Shown here: one piece after another, positions 16,718-25,500 of the stretch | Layout of the letters: each line of letters starts with the position of its first letter | Numbering within the stretch: position 1 is the stretch's first letter | The notes under the pieces: generated by a model | Databases searched by the model: none | What the model was told of the DNA's origin: nothing | Seen by the model: only the letters and a program-made list of their open reading frames with translations | Source: Cellulophaga lytica DSM 7489 | GTDB taxonomy: Bacteria > Bacteroidota > Bacteroidia > Flavobacteriales > Flavobacteriaceae | Assembly: GCF_000190595.1 (NCBI RefSeq) | Contig: NC_015167.1 | Location: 1,787,501 to 1,851,500, forward strand | Length of the DNA stretch: 64,000 nt | Direction of reading: 5' to 3' | Position numbers and translations under genes: made by a program

Positions 16718-17872
16718 ATGAAAAAAATTCAGATGGTAGACCTTAAAGGTCAATACCAAGATATAAAAGAGCAAGTAAACACTTCTATAGCTCAGATATT
16801 AGAAACATCAGCATTTATTAACGGTCCAGAGGTACACGCACTACAAAAAGAAATGGAAGAGTATTTGGGTGTTAAGCATATGATACCTTGCGCAAATGGG
16901 ACAGATGCTTTGCAAATTGCAATGATGGGTCTTGGTTTACAGCCTGGAGATGAGGTTATTACTGCAGATTTTACCTTTGCAGCTACTGTTGAGGTTATTG
17001 CATTATTACAATTAACGCCTGTTTTGGTAGATGTTGAGCCAGATACGTTTAACATAAACCCAGCTGCTATAGAAAAGGCTATAACACCAAAAACTAAAGC
17101 TATTGTTCCTGTATATTTATTTGGACAATGTGCAAATATGGATGCCATTTTAGAAATTGCAGAAAAGCATAATTTATTTGTTATAGAAGACAATGCACAA
17201 GCAATAGGTGCAAGTTATATTTCTAAAGAAGGAAGCAAGAAAAAAGCGGGCACAATGGGTCACGTTTCAGCAACATCGTTTTTTCCTTCAAAAAATTTAG
17301 GAGCTTACGGAGATGGTGGAGCTATTTTTACAAATGATGATGCATTAGCGCACACATTAAGAGGCGTTGTAAATCACGGAATGTATGAGCGTTACCACCA
17401 TGATGTGGTAGGAGTAAACTCTAGGTTAGACTCTATACAGGCGGCAGTTTTAAGAGCTAAACTACCTAATTTAGATACTTATAACCAAAAGCGTAGAGCA
17501 GCTGCATTAAAATATTCTATGGCTTTGGCTAACCATAAAGATATTATTACGCCAAAAATGGATGTGTGTTGTTCGGCAGACACTTGTGTTTGTGATTGTC
17601 ACGTATTTCATCAATATACTTTACAAATAAAAAACAACGACAGAGATGCACTTGTAAAGCATTTACAATCTAAAGATATTCCGTGTGGTGTGTACTATCC
17701 AATTCCTTTACACTTGCAAAAGGCATATAAAGATAGCAGGTATAATGAGTCTGATTTTCCTGTTACAAACCAACTGGTAAAAGAAGTTATTTCTTTACCA
17801 ATGCATACCGAGTTAGATGATGAGCAAATAACCTACATTACAGACGCAGTTTTAGAGTTTTTAAATAACTAA
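16718..17872 (+). CDS. DegT/DnrJ/EryC1/StrS family sugar aminotransferase
   Basis: A PLP-dependent aminotransferase that acts on nucleotide-linked keto-sugars for surface polysaccharide synthesis. It starts QMVDLKGQYQDIKEQV, and the PLP-binding Lys192 lies in SFFPSKNLGAYGDGGA, with VIEDNAQAIGA upstream. The C-terminal motif PCGVYYPIPLHLQKAY is typical of WbpE/DegT members. An unusual insertion around residues 284-294 reads CCSADTCVCDC just before HVFHQYT, giving five cysteines in eleven residues; a metal or redox role is only a guess. galE follows after 16 bases, so the two probably form one unit. The sugar substrate is unknown. Confidence 0.9.
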   Translation: MKKIQMVDLKGQYQDIKEQVNTSIAQILETSAFINGPEVHALQKEMEEYLGVKHMIPCANGTDALQIAMMGLGLQPGDEVITADFTFAATVEVIALLQLTPVLVDVEPDTFNINPAAIEKAITPKTKAIVPVYLFGQCANMDAILEIAEKHNLFVIEDNAQAIGASYISKEGSKKKAGTMGHVSATSFFPSKNLGAYGDGGAIFTNDDALAHTLRGVVNHGMYERYHHDVVGVNSRLDSIQAAVLRAKLPNLDTYNQKRRAAALKYSMALANHKDIITPKMDVCCSADTCVCDCHVFHQYTLQIKNNDRDALVKHLQSKDIPCGVYYPIPLHLQKAYKDSRYNESDFPVTNQLVKEVISLPMHTELDDEQITYITDAVLEFLNN

Positions 17873-17888
17873 CCAAATATAGAAATAG

Positions 17889-18905
17889 ATGAAAATATTA
17901 GTAACAGGCGGATTAGGTTTTATTGGTTCGCACACTGTGGTAGAATTACAGAATAAAGGCTTTGAAGTCGTAATTATTGATGATTTATCTAATTCTTCAG
18001 AAAAAGTATTGGATGGTATTGTGGCTATAACTGGCACAAAGCCAACTTTTGAAAAATTTGATCTTAAAGAAAAGTCTAAAGTTCAAGATTTTTTTAAACG
18101 TCACTCTAATATTGCTGGTGTTATACATTTTGCAGCTTCTAAAGCTGTAGGAGAAAGTGTAGAAAAACCATTATTGTATTATGAAAACAATATAGGAACA
18201 TTGGTGTATTTACTACAAGAGTTGTCTGCTTTGCAAAAAGCTAATTTTATTTTTAGTTCTTCATGTACTGTATATGGGCAAGCAGACATTATGCCAATTA
18301 CAGAAAATGCACCAGTAAAAGAAGCAGAGTCTCCTTATGGCAATACCAAGCAAATGGGCGAAGAAATTATTAGAGACACGTGTAAAGTTGTACCGGCATT
18401 AAATGCAATAGCATTGCGCTACTTTAACCCAATGGGTGCACACCCAAGTGCAGAAATTGGAGAATTACCAATAGGAGTGCCACAAAATTTAGTACCTTTT
18501 ATAACACAAACAGGTGTTGGTTTAAGAGAGCAATTGTCTGTTTTTGGTGGAGATTATCCTACGCCAGATGGCACTTGTATTAGAGACTATATACACGTTG
18601 TAGACTTAGCTAAGGCACACGTAGTAGCTTTAGAACGTTTAATTGGCGGTAATAATAGTGCAAACTATGAAGTTTTTAACGTAGGCACAGGTACTGGAAG
18701 TTCTGTTTTAGAAGCAATAAAAAGCTTTGAGCGTGTGTCTGGTAAAAAATTAAATTATAAAATTGTAGATCGTAGACCAGGAGATATTACAACTGCCTAC
18801 GCAGATACTACAAAGGCAAATACCGTTTTAGGCTGGAAAGCAGAGTCTACATTAGATGATGCTATGAAATCTGCCTGGGATTGGGAGCAAAAAATTAGAA
18901 AATAA
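17889..18905 (+). CDS. galE: UDP-glucose 4-epimerase
   Basis: Interconverts UDP-glucose and UDP-galactose with bound NAD, supplying galactose for envelope glycans and feeding the Leloir pathway. The Rossmann motif GGLGFIGSHT is at residues 7-16. The catalytic set is visible as Ser124 in FSSSCTVYG and Tyr150-x3-Lys154 in SPYGNTK. ALRYFNPMGAHPSAEIGE and DGTCIRDYIHVVDLAKAH are diagnostic of GalE rather than other short-chain epimerases. The 338-residue length is standard. It lies 16 bases after the DegT gene and is followed by a terminator. UDP-GlcNAc activity is also possible. Confidence 0.95.
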   Translation: MKILVTGGLGFIGSHTVVELQNKGFEVVIIDDLSNSSEKVLDGIVAITGTKPTFEKFDLKEKSKVQDFFKRHSNIAGVIHFAASKAVGESVEKPLLYYENNIGTLVYLLQELSALQKANFIFSSSCTVYGQADIMPITENAPVKEAESPYGNTKQMGEEIIRDTCKVVPALNAIALRYFNPMGAHPSAEIGELPIGVPQNLVPFITQTGVGLREQLSVFGGDYPTPDGTCIRDYIHVVDLAKAHVVALERLIGGNNSANYEVFNVGTGTGSSVLEAIKSFERVSGKKLNYKIVDRRPGDITTAYADTTKANTVLGWKAESTLDDAMKSAWDWEQKIRK

Positions 18906-18927
18906 TTAAAGCTTAATGTTAAAAGTA

Positions 18928-18968
18928 ATAAAGTATGGTTTGGGTGTAAACCATACTTTATTTTTTTG
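18928..18968 (+). terminator. Intrinsic terminator after galE
   Basis: ATAAAGTATGGTTT pairs with AAACCATACTTTAT around a GGGTGT loop and is followed by a long T run. It closes the degT-galE unit. Confidence 0.85.
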
Positions 18969-18982
18969 CGTACATAAAAGAG

Positions 18983-19348
18983 ATGACATTTAACTACCCA
19001 AATACCAAAACTCTTTTAAGCTCTGTAACGAGCCAAAACCTATATGGTAATTTGGTAACTCAATTACAAAAAGACTTTAGTTTAGCTAACATAGACTTTA
19101 ATCTGCTTCAAGAAAATAAAACAATTTCTCCAGAAGAGCTTGCCACTGCCCTACGCGAAAAAATTTACCAACTGCTTTTAGAACGTTTTACAGAGTACTT
19201 AAACCTGTTGTATGTTATAGACATTCCAGAGCAAACCCTAAAGCAAATACAAGTTACAGATGCAGTGGAAGTAGCAGACCAAGTAGCATTTTTAATCTTA
19301 AAAAGAGAATGGCAAAAAGTGTGGTACAAAAAGCAATACTCTAGCTAA
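18983..19348 (+). CDS. Conserved-looking protein of unknown function
   Basis: A 121-residue soluble protein without signal peptide or membrane segment. It is mostly predicted helix with many Leu, Gln and Glu (for example LATALREKIYQLLLERFTEY) and ends in an aromatic, basic tail (KREWQKVWYKKQYSS). No domain was recognised. In particular it lacks the Asp-based receiver motif, so it is not the missing response regulator of the kinase that follows 69 bases later. Co-transcription with that kinase is uncertain because a separate -7 box lies between them. Confidence 0.7.
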   Translation: MTFNYPNTKTLLSSVTSQNLYGNLVTQLQKDFSLANIDFNLLQENKTISPEELATALREKIYQLLLERFTEYLNLLYVIDIPEQTLKQIQVTDAVEVADQVAFLILKREWQKVWYKKQYSS

Positions 19349-19391
19349 TTAATACTAGGTTTTAAGCAATTAAGTTTGGCGTAATAATTGC

Positions 19392-19399
19392 TATATTTG
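19392..19399 (+). promoter_or_regulatory. -7 box (TATATTTG) of the histidine kinase gene
   Basis: A perfect TAnnTTTG match lies inside the longest possible reading frame of the kinase. If it is used, transcription starts near 19404-19407 and the kinase must begin downstream, which favours the TTG at 19418. Confidence 0.45.
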
Positions 19400-19417
19400 A
19401 GGGTAAATAATAAACTC

Positions 19418-20890
19418 TTGTTTAAAAAATTATCACTTAGGTCACGTATTTTTATTACCATGATGTTTTTGGTGCTTATGGCATCAATACTAATTGCTGG
19501 TGTAACTATTTATCAATACAGAGAACAATCTAAAGAATATAACCAAGACCGTTTAGAGCGTAAAGAAGCACAGATAAAGGAAAGTGTTAATCTTACAATA
19601 AGAAAAACCTCTTTTGAGCGTATTACAGAAAAATTGCATTTAATTTTTAAGGACGAGATTTTTGAAATTGCAGAAATTCAGAATGTAAATTTTAGTATTT
19701 ATGATCTAGAGGGAGAATTAATTATAGACTCCCATCCTTTACTTAATAAAACATCTGTAACAACTTGTTTAGATGCTATTGTTCTTCAAAAATTAAAAAC
19801 TAGTGATAATCAGCGTTACGTAGAAGAAGTTAGTCATATTGAAAAAATATCTAACGAAGAGAAAATATTTAGATCCTCTTACACTTTTATAAAGGATTTA
19901 AAATTTAGAGATATTGGTATTTTAAAGCTAGAGTATGTAGAGGATACCTCTTTTGAAGATAAAGAGCTGCCAGAGTTTTTGCTAAGACTAGGTTTGGTTT
20001 ACATAGTAATGTTTATAATTGCTATTGTGTTGGCTTACTTTACATCTAAATACATAACAAGGTCTTTACAAACAATTTCAGATAAGCTTAATAAAACTGA
20101 TTTAAGCATTAGAAATCCAAAAATATTAATAGATAATCCTAGTGAAGAAATAGGGCGCTTAGTAGATGCTTATAACGGAATGATTGATGAGTTAGAGCAA
20201 AGTGCTGTAAAATTAGCTAAAAGCGAAAGGGAGCAAGCCTGGAGAGAAATGGCAAAACAAGTGGCTCATGAAATAAAAAACCCGCTTACTCCTATGCGTT
20301 TAAGTGTGCAGAGTTTTGAGCGTAAGTTTAACCCAAATGACCCAGACATAAAAGAGAAACTTACAGAGTATTCTAAAACGTTAATTCAGCAAATAGATAC
20401 TATGAGTAGTATAGCCTCTGCTTTTTCTAATTTTGCGCAAATGCCAGCACAACAAAACGAGACGTTAAACGTAGTTAAAATTGTTAAATTAGCTGTAGAT
20501 ATCTTTAATGAAAGTTATATTCACTTTATAGCAGAAGAAGAGAGTATTGTGGCAAAATTAGACCGGACACAGTTGGTGCGTGTGGTTACCAATTTGGTTA
20601 AAAATGCAATGCAAGCACTACCAGAAGTAGAAAACCCTAAGGTATTGGTAACTGTAGCATCAGATGGTGATTTTGTAAAAATATCTGTAGCAGACAACGG
20701 TGTGGGTATTGCAGATGAATTTAAAGATAAAATTTTTGAGCCTAAGTTTACAACTAAAACTAGTGGTATGGGATTAGGATTAGGAATGGTAAAAAATATT
20801 GTAGAAACCTATAAAGGGAACATTACATTTACTTCTCAGCCACAAAAAGGGACAGTTTTTGTAGTGCGTTTTCCCAAAGAAAATAATTAA
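19418..20890 (+). CDS. NtrY-like membrane sensor histidine kinase
   Basis: An inner-membrane kinase of a two-component system. In the 490-residue form there are membrane segments near residues 12-32 and 190-208, with a sensor loop of about 155 residues between them. A HAMP linker follows, then a HisKA-type region with His284 in QVAHEIKNPLTPMRLSVQSF. The ATPase domain has NLVKNAMQAL, DNGVGI and a G-box GMGLGLGMVKNIV. The HExxNPLTPM form resembles NtrY/AtoS-type kinases. The start is uncertain: a TTG at 19418 gives MFKKLSLRSRIF and fits the promoter position; the first ATG is at 19460. No response regulator is adjacent, so it is an orphan. Confidence 0.88.
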   Translation: MFKKLSLRSRIFITMMFLVLMASILIAGVTIYQYREQSKEYNQDRLERKEAQIKESVNLTIRKTSFERITEKLHLIFKDEIFEIAEIQNVNFSIYDLEGELIIDSHPLLNKTSVTTCLDAIVLQKLKTSDNQRYVEEVSHIEKISNEEKIFRSSYTFIKDLKFRDIGILKLEYVEDTSFEDKELPEFLLRLGLVYIVMFIIAIVLAYFTSKYITRSLQTISDKLNKTDLSIRNPKILIDNPSEEIGRLVDAYNGMIDELEQSAVKLAKSEREQAWREMAKQVAHEIKNPLTPMRLSVQSFERKFNPNDPDIKEKLTEYSKTLIQQIDTMSSIASAFSNFAQMPAQQNETLNVVKIVKLAVDIFNESYIHFIAEEESIVAKLDRTQLVRVVTNLVKNAMQALPEVENPKVLVTVASDGDFVKISVADNGVGIADEFKDKIFEPKFTTKTSGMGLGLGMVKNIVETYKGNITFTSQPQKGTVFVVRFPKENN

Positions 20891-20901
20891 AACTAACAAA
20901 T

Positions 20902-21678
20902 ATGAATTTTGAAACTATTTTAGTAGAACAGCAAAATAGCACTGCAATTGTAACTATAAACAGACCAAAAAAGCTAAATGCTTTAAACAAGGCTACTATT
21001 TTAGAATTGCATAAAGCTTTTGCAAATTTAGAAGCAGATAAAAGTGTTAAAGCAATTATATTAACGGGTAGTGGTGATAAGGCTTTTGTTGCTGGTGCAG
21101 ATATCTCTGAGTTTGCTAATTTTTCTGAAGAAGAAGGAGCCAGATTAGCACGTAAAGGACAAGATGAACTTTTTAATTTAGTAGAAAACTTAGGAACTCC
21201 TGTAATTGCGGCTGTAAATGGTTTTGCATTAGGTGGCGGATTAGAGCTGTCTATGGCTTGCCATTTTAGAGTAGCTAGTGATAATGCAAAAATGGGCTTG
21301 CCAGAAGTGTCTTTAGGAGTAATACCTGGTTACGGTGGTACACAACGTTTACCGCAATTAGTTGGTAAGGGTAGAGCAATGGAATTAATAATGACAGCAG
21401 GAATGATTTCTGCAGATAAAGCATTAGACTACGGGTTGGTAAATTATGTGGTAACACAAGAAGAATTATTGCCACTTTGCCATAAACTAATAGGTAAAAT
21501 TACAAACAATTCTTCTGTAGCAATTTCTGCAGCTATTAAAGCAGTTAATGCTGGTTTTACTAAAGATGGTTATGATGTAGAAATTGAAGCCTTTGGTGCT
21601 TGCTTTGGAACAGAAGATTTTAAAGAGGGTACTACTGCATTTTTAGAGAAAAGAAAAGCAAATTTTCCAGGAGCATAG
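20902..21678 (+). CDS. Enoyl-CoA hydratase (crotonase family)
   Basis: Hydrates 2-enoyl-CoA to 3-hydroxyacyl-CoA in fatty-acid or short-chain acyl-CoA metabolism in the cytosol. Both catalytic glutamates of true hydratases are present: Glu115 in GGGLELSMAC and Glu135 in GLPEVSLGVIPGYGGTQRLP. The oxyanion-hole motif AFVAGADISEF is at residues 61-71. The 258-residue length and the C-terminal FLEKRKANFPGA are typical of the short-chain (crotonase) type. It starts 11 bases after the kinase stop and ends 3 bases before the next gene, so the three are probably co-transcribed. The preferred chain length is not known. Confidence 0.9.
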   Translation: MNFETILVEQQNSTAIVTINRPKKLNALNKATILELHKAFANLEADKSVKAIILTGSGDKAFVAGADISEFANFSEEEGARLARKGQDELFNLVENLGTPVIAAVNGFALGGGLELSMACHFRVASDNAKMGLPEVSLGVIPGYGGTQRLPQLVGKGRAMELIMTAGMISADKALDYGLVNYVVTQEELLPLCHKLIGKITNNSSVAISAAIKAVNAGFTKDGYDVEIEAFGACFGTEDFKEGTTAFLEKRKANFPGA

Positions 21679-21681
21679 TGT

Positions 21682-22533
21682 ATGAAAAAATACTTAGGAT
21701 TAAGTTATTTATTGCTTTTAGTTGGCTGTAGTAATTACGGACAATTAAAAGTAATAGCAAATATACCTGAAGAATTTAAAGAAGTATCTGGGCTTGTGTC
21801 TACAGCGCAAAATAGTGTTTGGCTTATTGAAGATAAGGGAAATAAAGATGAACTTTATAAAATTGACTCTAAAGGCAATTGGCTAAAAACACTTAAGGTT
21901 AAAAACGGCAAAAATCACGACTGGGAAGATCTAAGTAAAGATAAAGCTGGCAATGTTTACATAGGAGACTTTGGAAATAATAGTAGTGATAGAGATGATC
22001 TAGAAATTTTAAAAGTACCTAATCCTGATAATGAAAAGGGAGATGATATTGAAGCAGAAAAAATAGAGTTTAGTTATCCAGAACAGACAGATTTTTCTCC
22101 TAAGAAAAAGGAATTATTGTATGATGCAGAATCTCTTTTTTATTGGAAAAACAGCCTTTATATAATTACTAAAAATAGAGCTAAACCATTTACTGGTGAA
22201 GCACTTATTTATAAAGTTCCTGCAACTAAAGGCAAGTATAAGGCAGAGTTAGTTGGTAGTTTTATGGCGGGTACAGATGAACGTACCAGCCGAATTACAT
22301 CTGCGGCAATCTCTCCAGATGAAAAAACTATAGTGCTTATTAGTAATGGTATGCTTTGGAGTTTTACAAATTTTAAAGCAGACAACTTTACACAGGGTAC
22401 TGTTAAAACCATAGATTTGGGAGTAAGAACCCAGTTAGAGTCTGTTTGTTTTATTACAAATAATACCTTGTATTTAGCAGATGAATATCATAAAAAAACA
22501 GGCGGAAACCTATATATTTATACATTAAACTAG
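21682..22533 (+). CDS. Predicted lipoprotein with beta-propeller-like repeats
   Basis: A lipoprotein signal is visible (YLLLLVGC, Cys16). The mature protein has repeated segments of the kind VWLIEDKGNKDELYKID, NVYIGDFGNN and LYLADEYHKKTGGNLYIY. These suggest a small beta-propeller, with HDWEDLSKDKAGN matching a pattern seen in SdiA-regulated/phytase-like secreted propellers; this resemblance is loose. It starts 3 bases after the crotonase stop and its end is almost back-to-back with the convergent phosphoesterase-barrel gene. The function is unknown; a sugar- or phosphate-ester-binding role would be speculation. Confidence 0.65.
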   Translation: MKKYLGLSYLLLLVGCSNYGQLKVIANIPEEFKEVSGLVSTAQNSVWLIEDKGNKDELYKIDSKGNWLKTLKVKNGKNHDWEDLSKDKAGNVYIGDFGNNSSDRDDLEILKVPNPDNEKGDDIEAEKIEFSYPEQTDFSPKKKELLYDAESLFYWKNSLYIITKNRAKPFTGEALIYKVPATKGKYKAELVGSFMAGTDERTSRITSAAISPDEKTIVLISNGMLWSFTNFKADNFTQGTVKTIDLGVRTQLESVCFITNNTLYLADEYHKKTGGNLYIYTLN

Positions 22534-22555
22534 GGTTTAAAATCCAAACCCTAGT
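22529..22555. terminator. Hairpin spanning two convergent stop codons
   Basis: ACTAGGGTTT (22529-22538) pairs perfectly with AAACCCTAGT (22546-22555) around a 7-base loop. It covers the stop codons of both convergent genes and the last codons of the minus-strand one. No T run follows on either side, so it is not a canonical intrinsic terminator, but it is the only structure between the two genes. Confidence 0.45.
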
Positions 22556-25500
22556 CCAAATGTAAATCTTGGTCCTTCGTCTGCATAAAATAAGGCAACT
22601 CTGGCAGAAATAACATCTGCACCATTTAAAAAGATACCGCCACCATATGATGTTTTCCACTCGTCAGAATCCTCTGTTGGCAACCATATACGTCCATAAT
22701 CAAAGCCAGAATATACACCTAATGATAATGGTATAATATTGGTTTTCATTTTTCTAAGACTATAGCGTATATCTGTATTTTGGTAATATGCTTTTTTACC
22801 AGTAAAACGTTGGTTTCTGTAACCTCTTAATCCGTCTATACCACCAATACTTGCTCCTTGGTAAAACTCATAATCATCTCCTATGTTAAAATGGGCTTTC
22901 CATTTTGTAGCTAAAACTAACCTTCCGTTTGGTACTAGTTTATAATCAAAAGCAAGACTAGGAATTATGTATGCATAATTTTGACTGTCATTAACTAGAG
23001 ACTGCTTGTAACCAGCTTTTATCATTGTAGACATACCCATTGTTGGAAAAGCATTGTTATCCTTATTTTCATAAGTGTAAGTTGCATCTGCACCTAAAAA
23101 TGTGTTGCGTACATCTTCATTATTTGCTACATAAAAAGTATTTATAAACCTGTCTTCTGTTTCTTCTACCTCTATTGTTTCTAGTAATAGACCAGCTTTA
23201 AATTTACCTCCTAATTGTCCGTTAAATACAATAGATGGTGCAACCTTAATTTGCTCTAGTTTTACCCTGTTGTAATCCATACCAAGGTCATCATCACTAT
23301 TTGTTGTATTGTTTCCATAGCCAAAAAAGTTTACACTAAAATTAGGGCTTGTAAACCTTGTGTCTACTTCAAAATTCCAGTTGCCAAAAATATTAGCAAA
23401 TTCTCCAGTATATCCAAAATCAAAACCTTGCGTTGCAAAGTAAAAAGAAGCATTAAATGTGTGTTTTTCTGTAAAAGGATTTAGCCTAAAACCGTTGTAT
23501 GTATAGGTGTTAGTAAAGCCTATTTTAACACCATCATCTGGGTTAAAACCAATTGTTGGTATAATTTGGTTTACACTATTGCGTATTGCTAATGGGTTAT
23601 ACACATTTGTGTTGTAATCATTTGTAAGTTTTATTCTTGCATTGTTATCTGCCTTAAAAGTGTTCTTTTTAGACTTGTAATCATAAACAATGGTATTTTT
23701 ACCGTTTGTTAGGTTGTAAATATCATTGTTTTGTCCGCCAATAATTCTAATTTTAATTTGACTTTGGTTAGCTCCATAGTCTTCAAAATAATCATCATCA
23801 TCTAAGCCATAAACCCATATTTCTTTAGTAATATCACTACTAAAAGTTTTGTCAAAAAATAGCTTTTCTTTTTCTCCCTTAATGTTACGGTAGGCTTTTA
23901 TTTGTACTTCTTTTTTATTTAGATGATTAATCTCAAACCAATCATCTTTATCTGTACCAGAAACTACAGCAAATTTGTTTAAAATTCGGTGGTATTCTTT
24001 AGCATACTCTTTTACGTGAGCTATACGAGACAGTAATATTTTTTTTAGTTTTGGTAAAGACTCATCTTGTATTTCTACAGGGAAATCTTTAAAAGATTTA
24101 TCTATTATATCTGCAGTTAAATTTTGTTGTATGTATGTAGCTTCTGCAATCCAATCTTCTAATTTTGTTTCGCTTAATAGGGCAATGTCTAACACGTAAG
24201 TTTTAGGTGAAGAGTTAAACCCGCGTACACTTCTTATTTCTTCATTAAACCCTTCCATTAAGCGCAAAGAGGGTACAATTCTGGTAGCCAAACTCATTAA
24301 TGGTCCGTCTCCCATATTAGAAAACACTTGATCTCTGTCTCTAGGAACGGGTTTGTAAATTATTTTATTTTTTTCTTTGTTTTCTGCCCAACGCCACTGG
24401 TCTGTATGTCTGTCCCAATCTCCAATAACCATATCAAAAAGTCGGGCTCTAAGGTACATTTTATCATCTACGGCATATTTTTCATCATCACGCAAATCTT
24501 CAAGCATACTATCTGTGCTTTTAAGTTCATTAGCATAACCAAAACTTTTAAGATTTCCGTGGTTATCGCCAGCATGTTCTTCAAACATATATAATTCATC
24601 TCCATAATTTACATTAAAATCTCCTAAAGCTTTTTGTTTAGGGATGTAGTACAATCTAGGATTTGTATGATAAATATTTATAGCATCAGATAATTTAGAT
24701 ACAATGTATGGAGCGTAAGGATGAGACCCAGTGTAAAAATCCATAAGTAATTTTTCTATAGCAGTATCTTCAAACTCACCAACTACGTATTGGTCTTTAA
24801 AAGCCATAGATTGTAAGTATAATTCTGCACTTTTACGCATAGATCGCATAACATATTCTTTGCCATCTTTATCTGCTAAACGTAAAGATTTAGACTGGTG
24901 TCCGCCACCGGCTCTTACAGGTGTTAGGCCACCATAAATTGTGTCTAAGCTTAATGTGGGTACAGTTACAGGGGTGCCGTAGTATTTACGGTAACGATCT
25001 CCCCAAACAAAATTGTGAAATCCTGTTTTGGTAATTTCTTCTTGTGTGTATATGGATGCTGTTGTTGTTGCCGGAAAACTATCGGGTAATTTTTTTGTAA
25101 ATAGTTTTTTGTCTTCAGGTAAAACTTCGGAAGTAAAAAGAAATTTTTCGTTATTATCTTGGTCTAAGCCATAAAAACGTACTCTAGAAGAGCCATCTTT
25201 ATAAATTTCTAATGTTGCATACCCTTTTTCTCCAGTAGAAAATTTGCTGCCATTAATAAGTCTAGTTTCACCACTTTTTGCACCAGCGCCACTAACAATT
25301 TGCGGAGTGTTTTCTTCTACAATGTATTGTAAAGAATGTTCATGCCCAGAAACAAATATTACTTTGTTAGAGTATTGTGCAAGTGTAACAACGCGGTTGC
25401 GTAGTTCTCTGTATCTTTTGCCTTGTAAATCTTCTGAAGACGGACCAGCAGTTTTTCTAAGTAAATTTAAAAAAGTACCAACAATAGGTAATGGGCCTAC

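Noticed and set aside
18983-19348. Response regulator for the histidine kinase
   Set aside because: The protein lacks the acidic pocket, phospho-acceptor Asp and Lys pattern of receiver domains.
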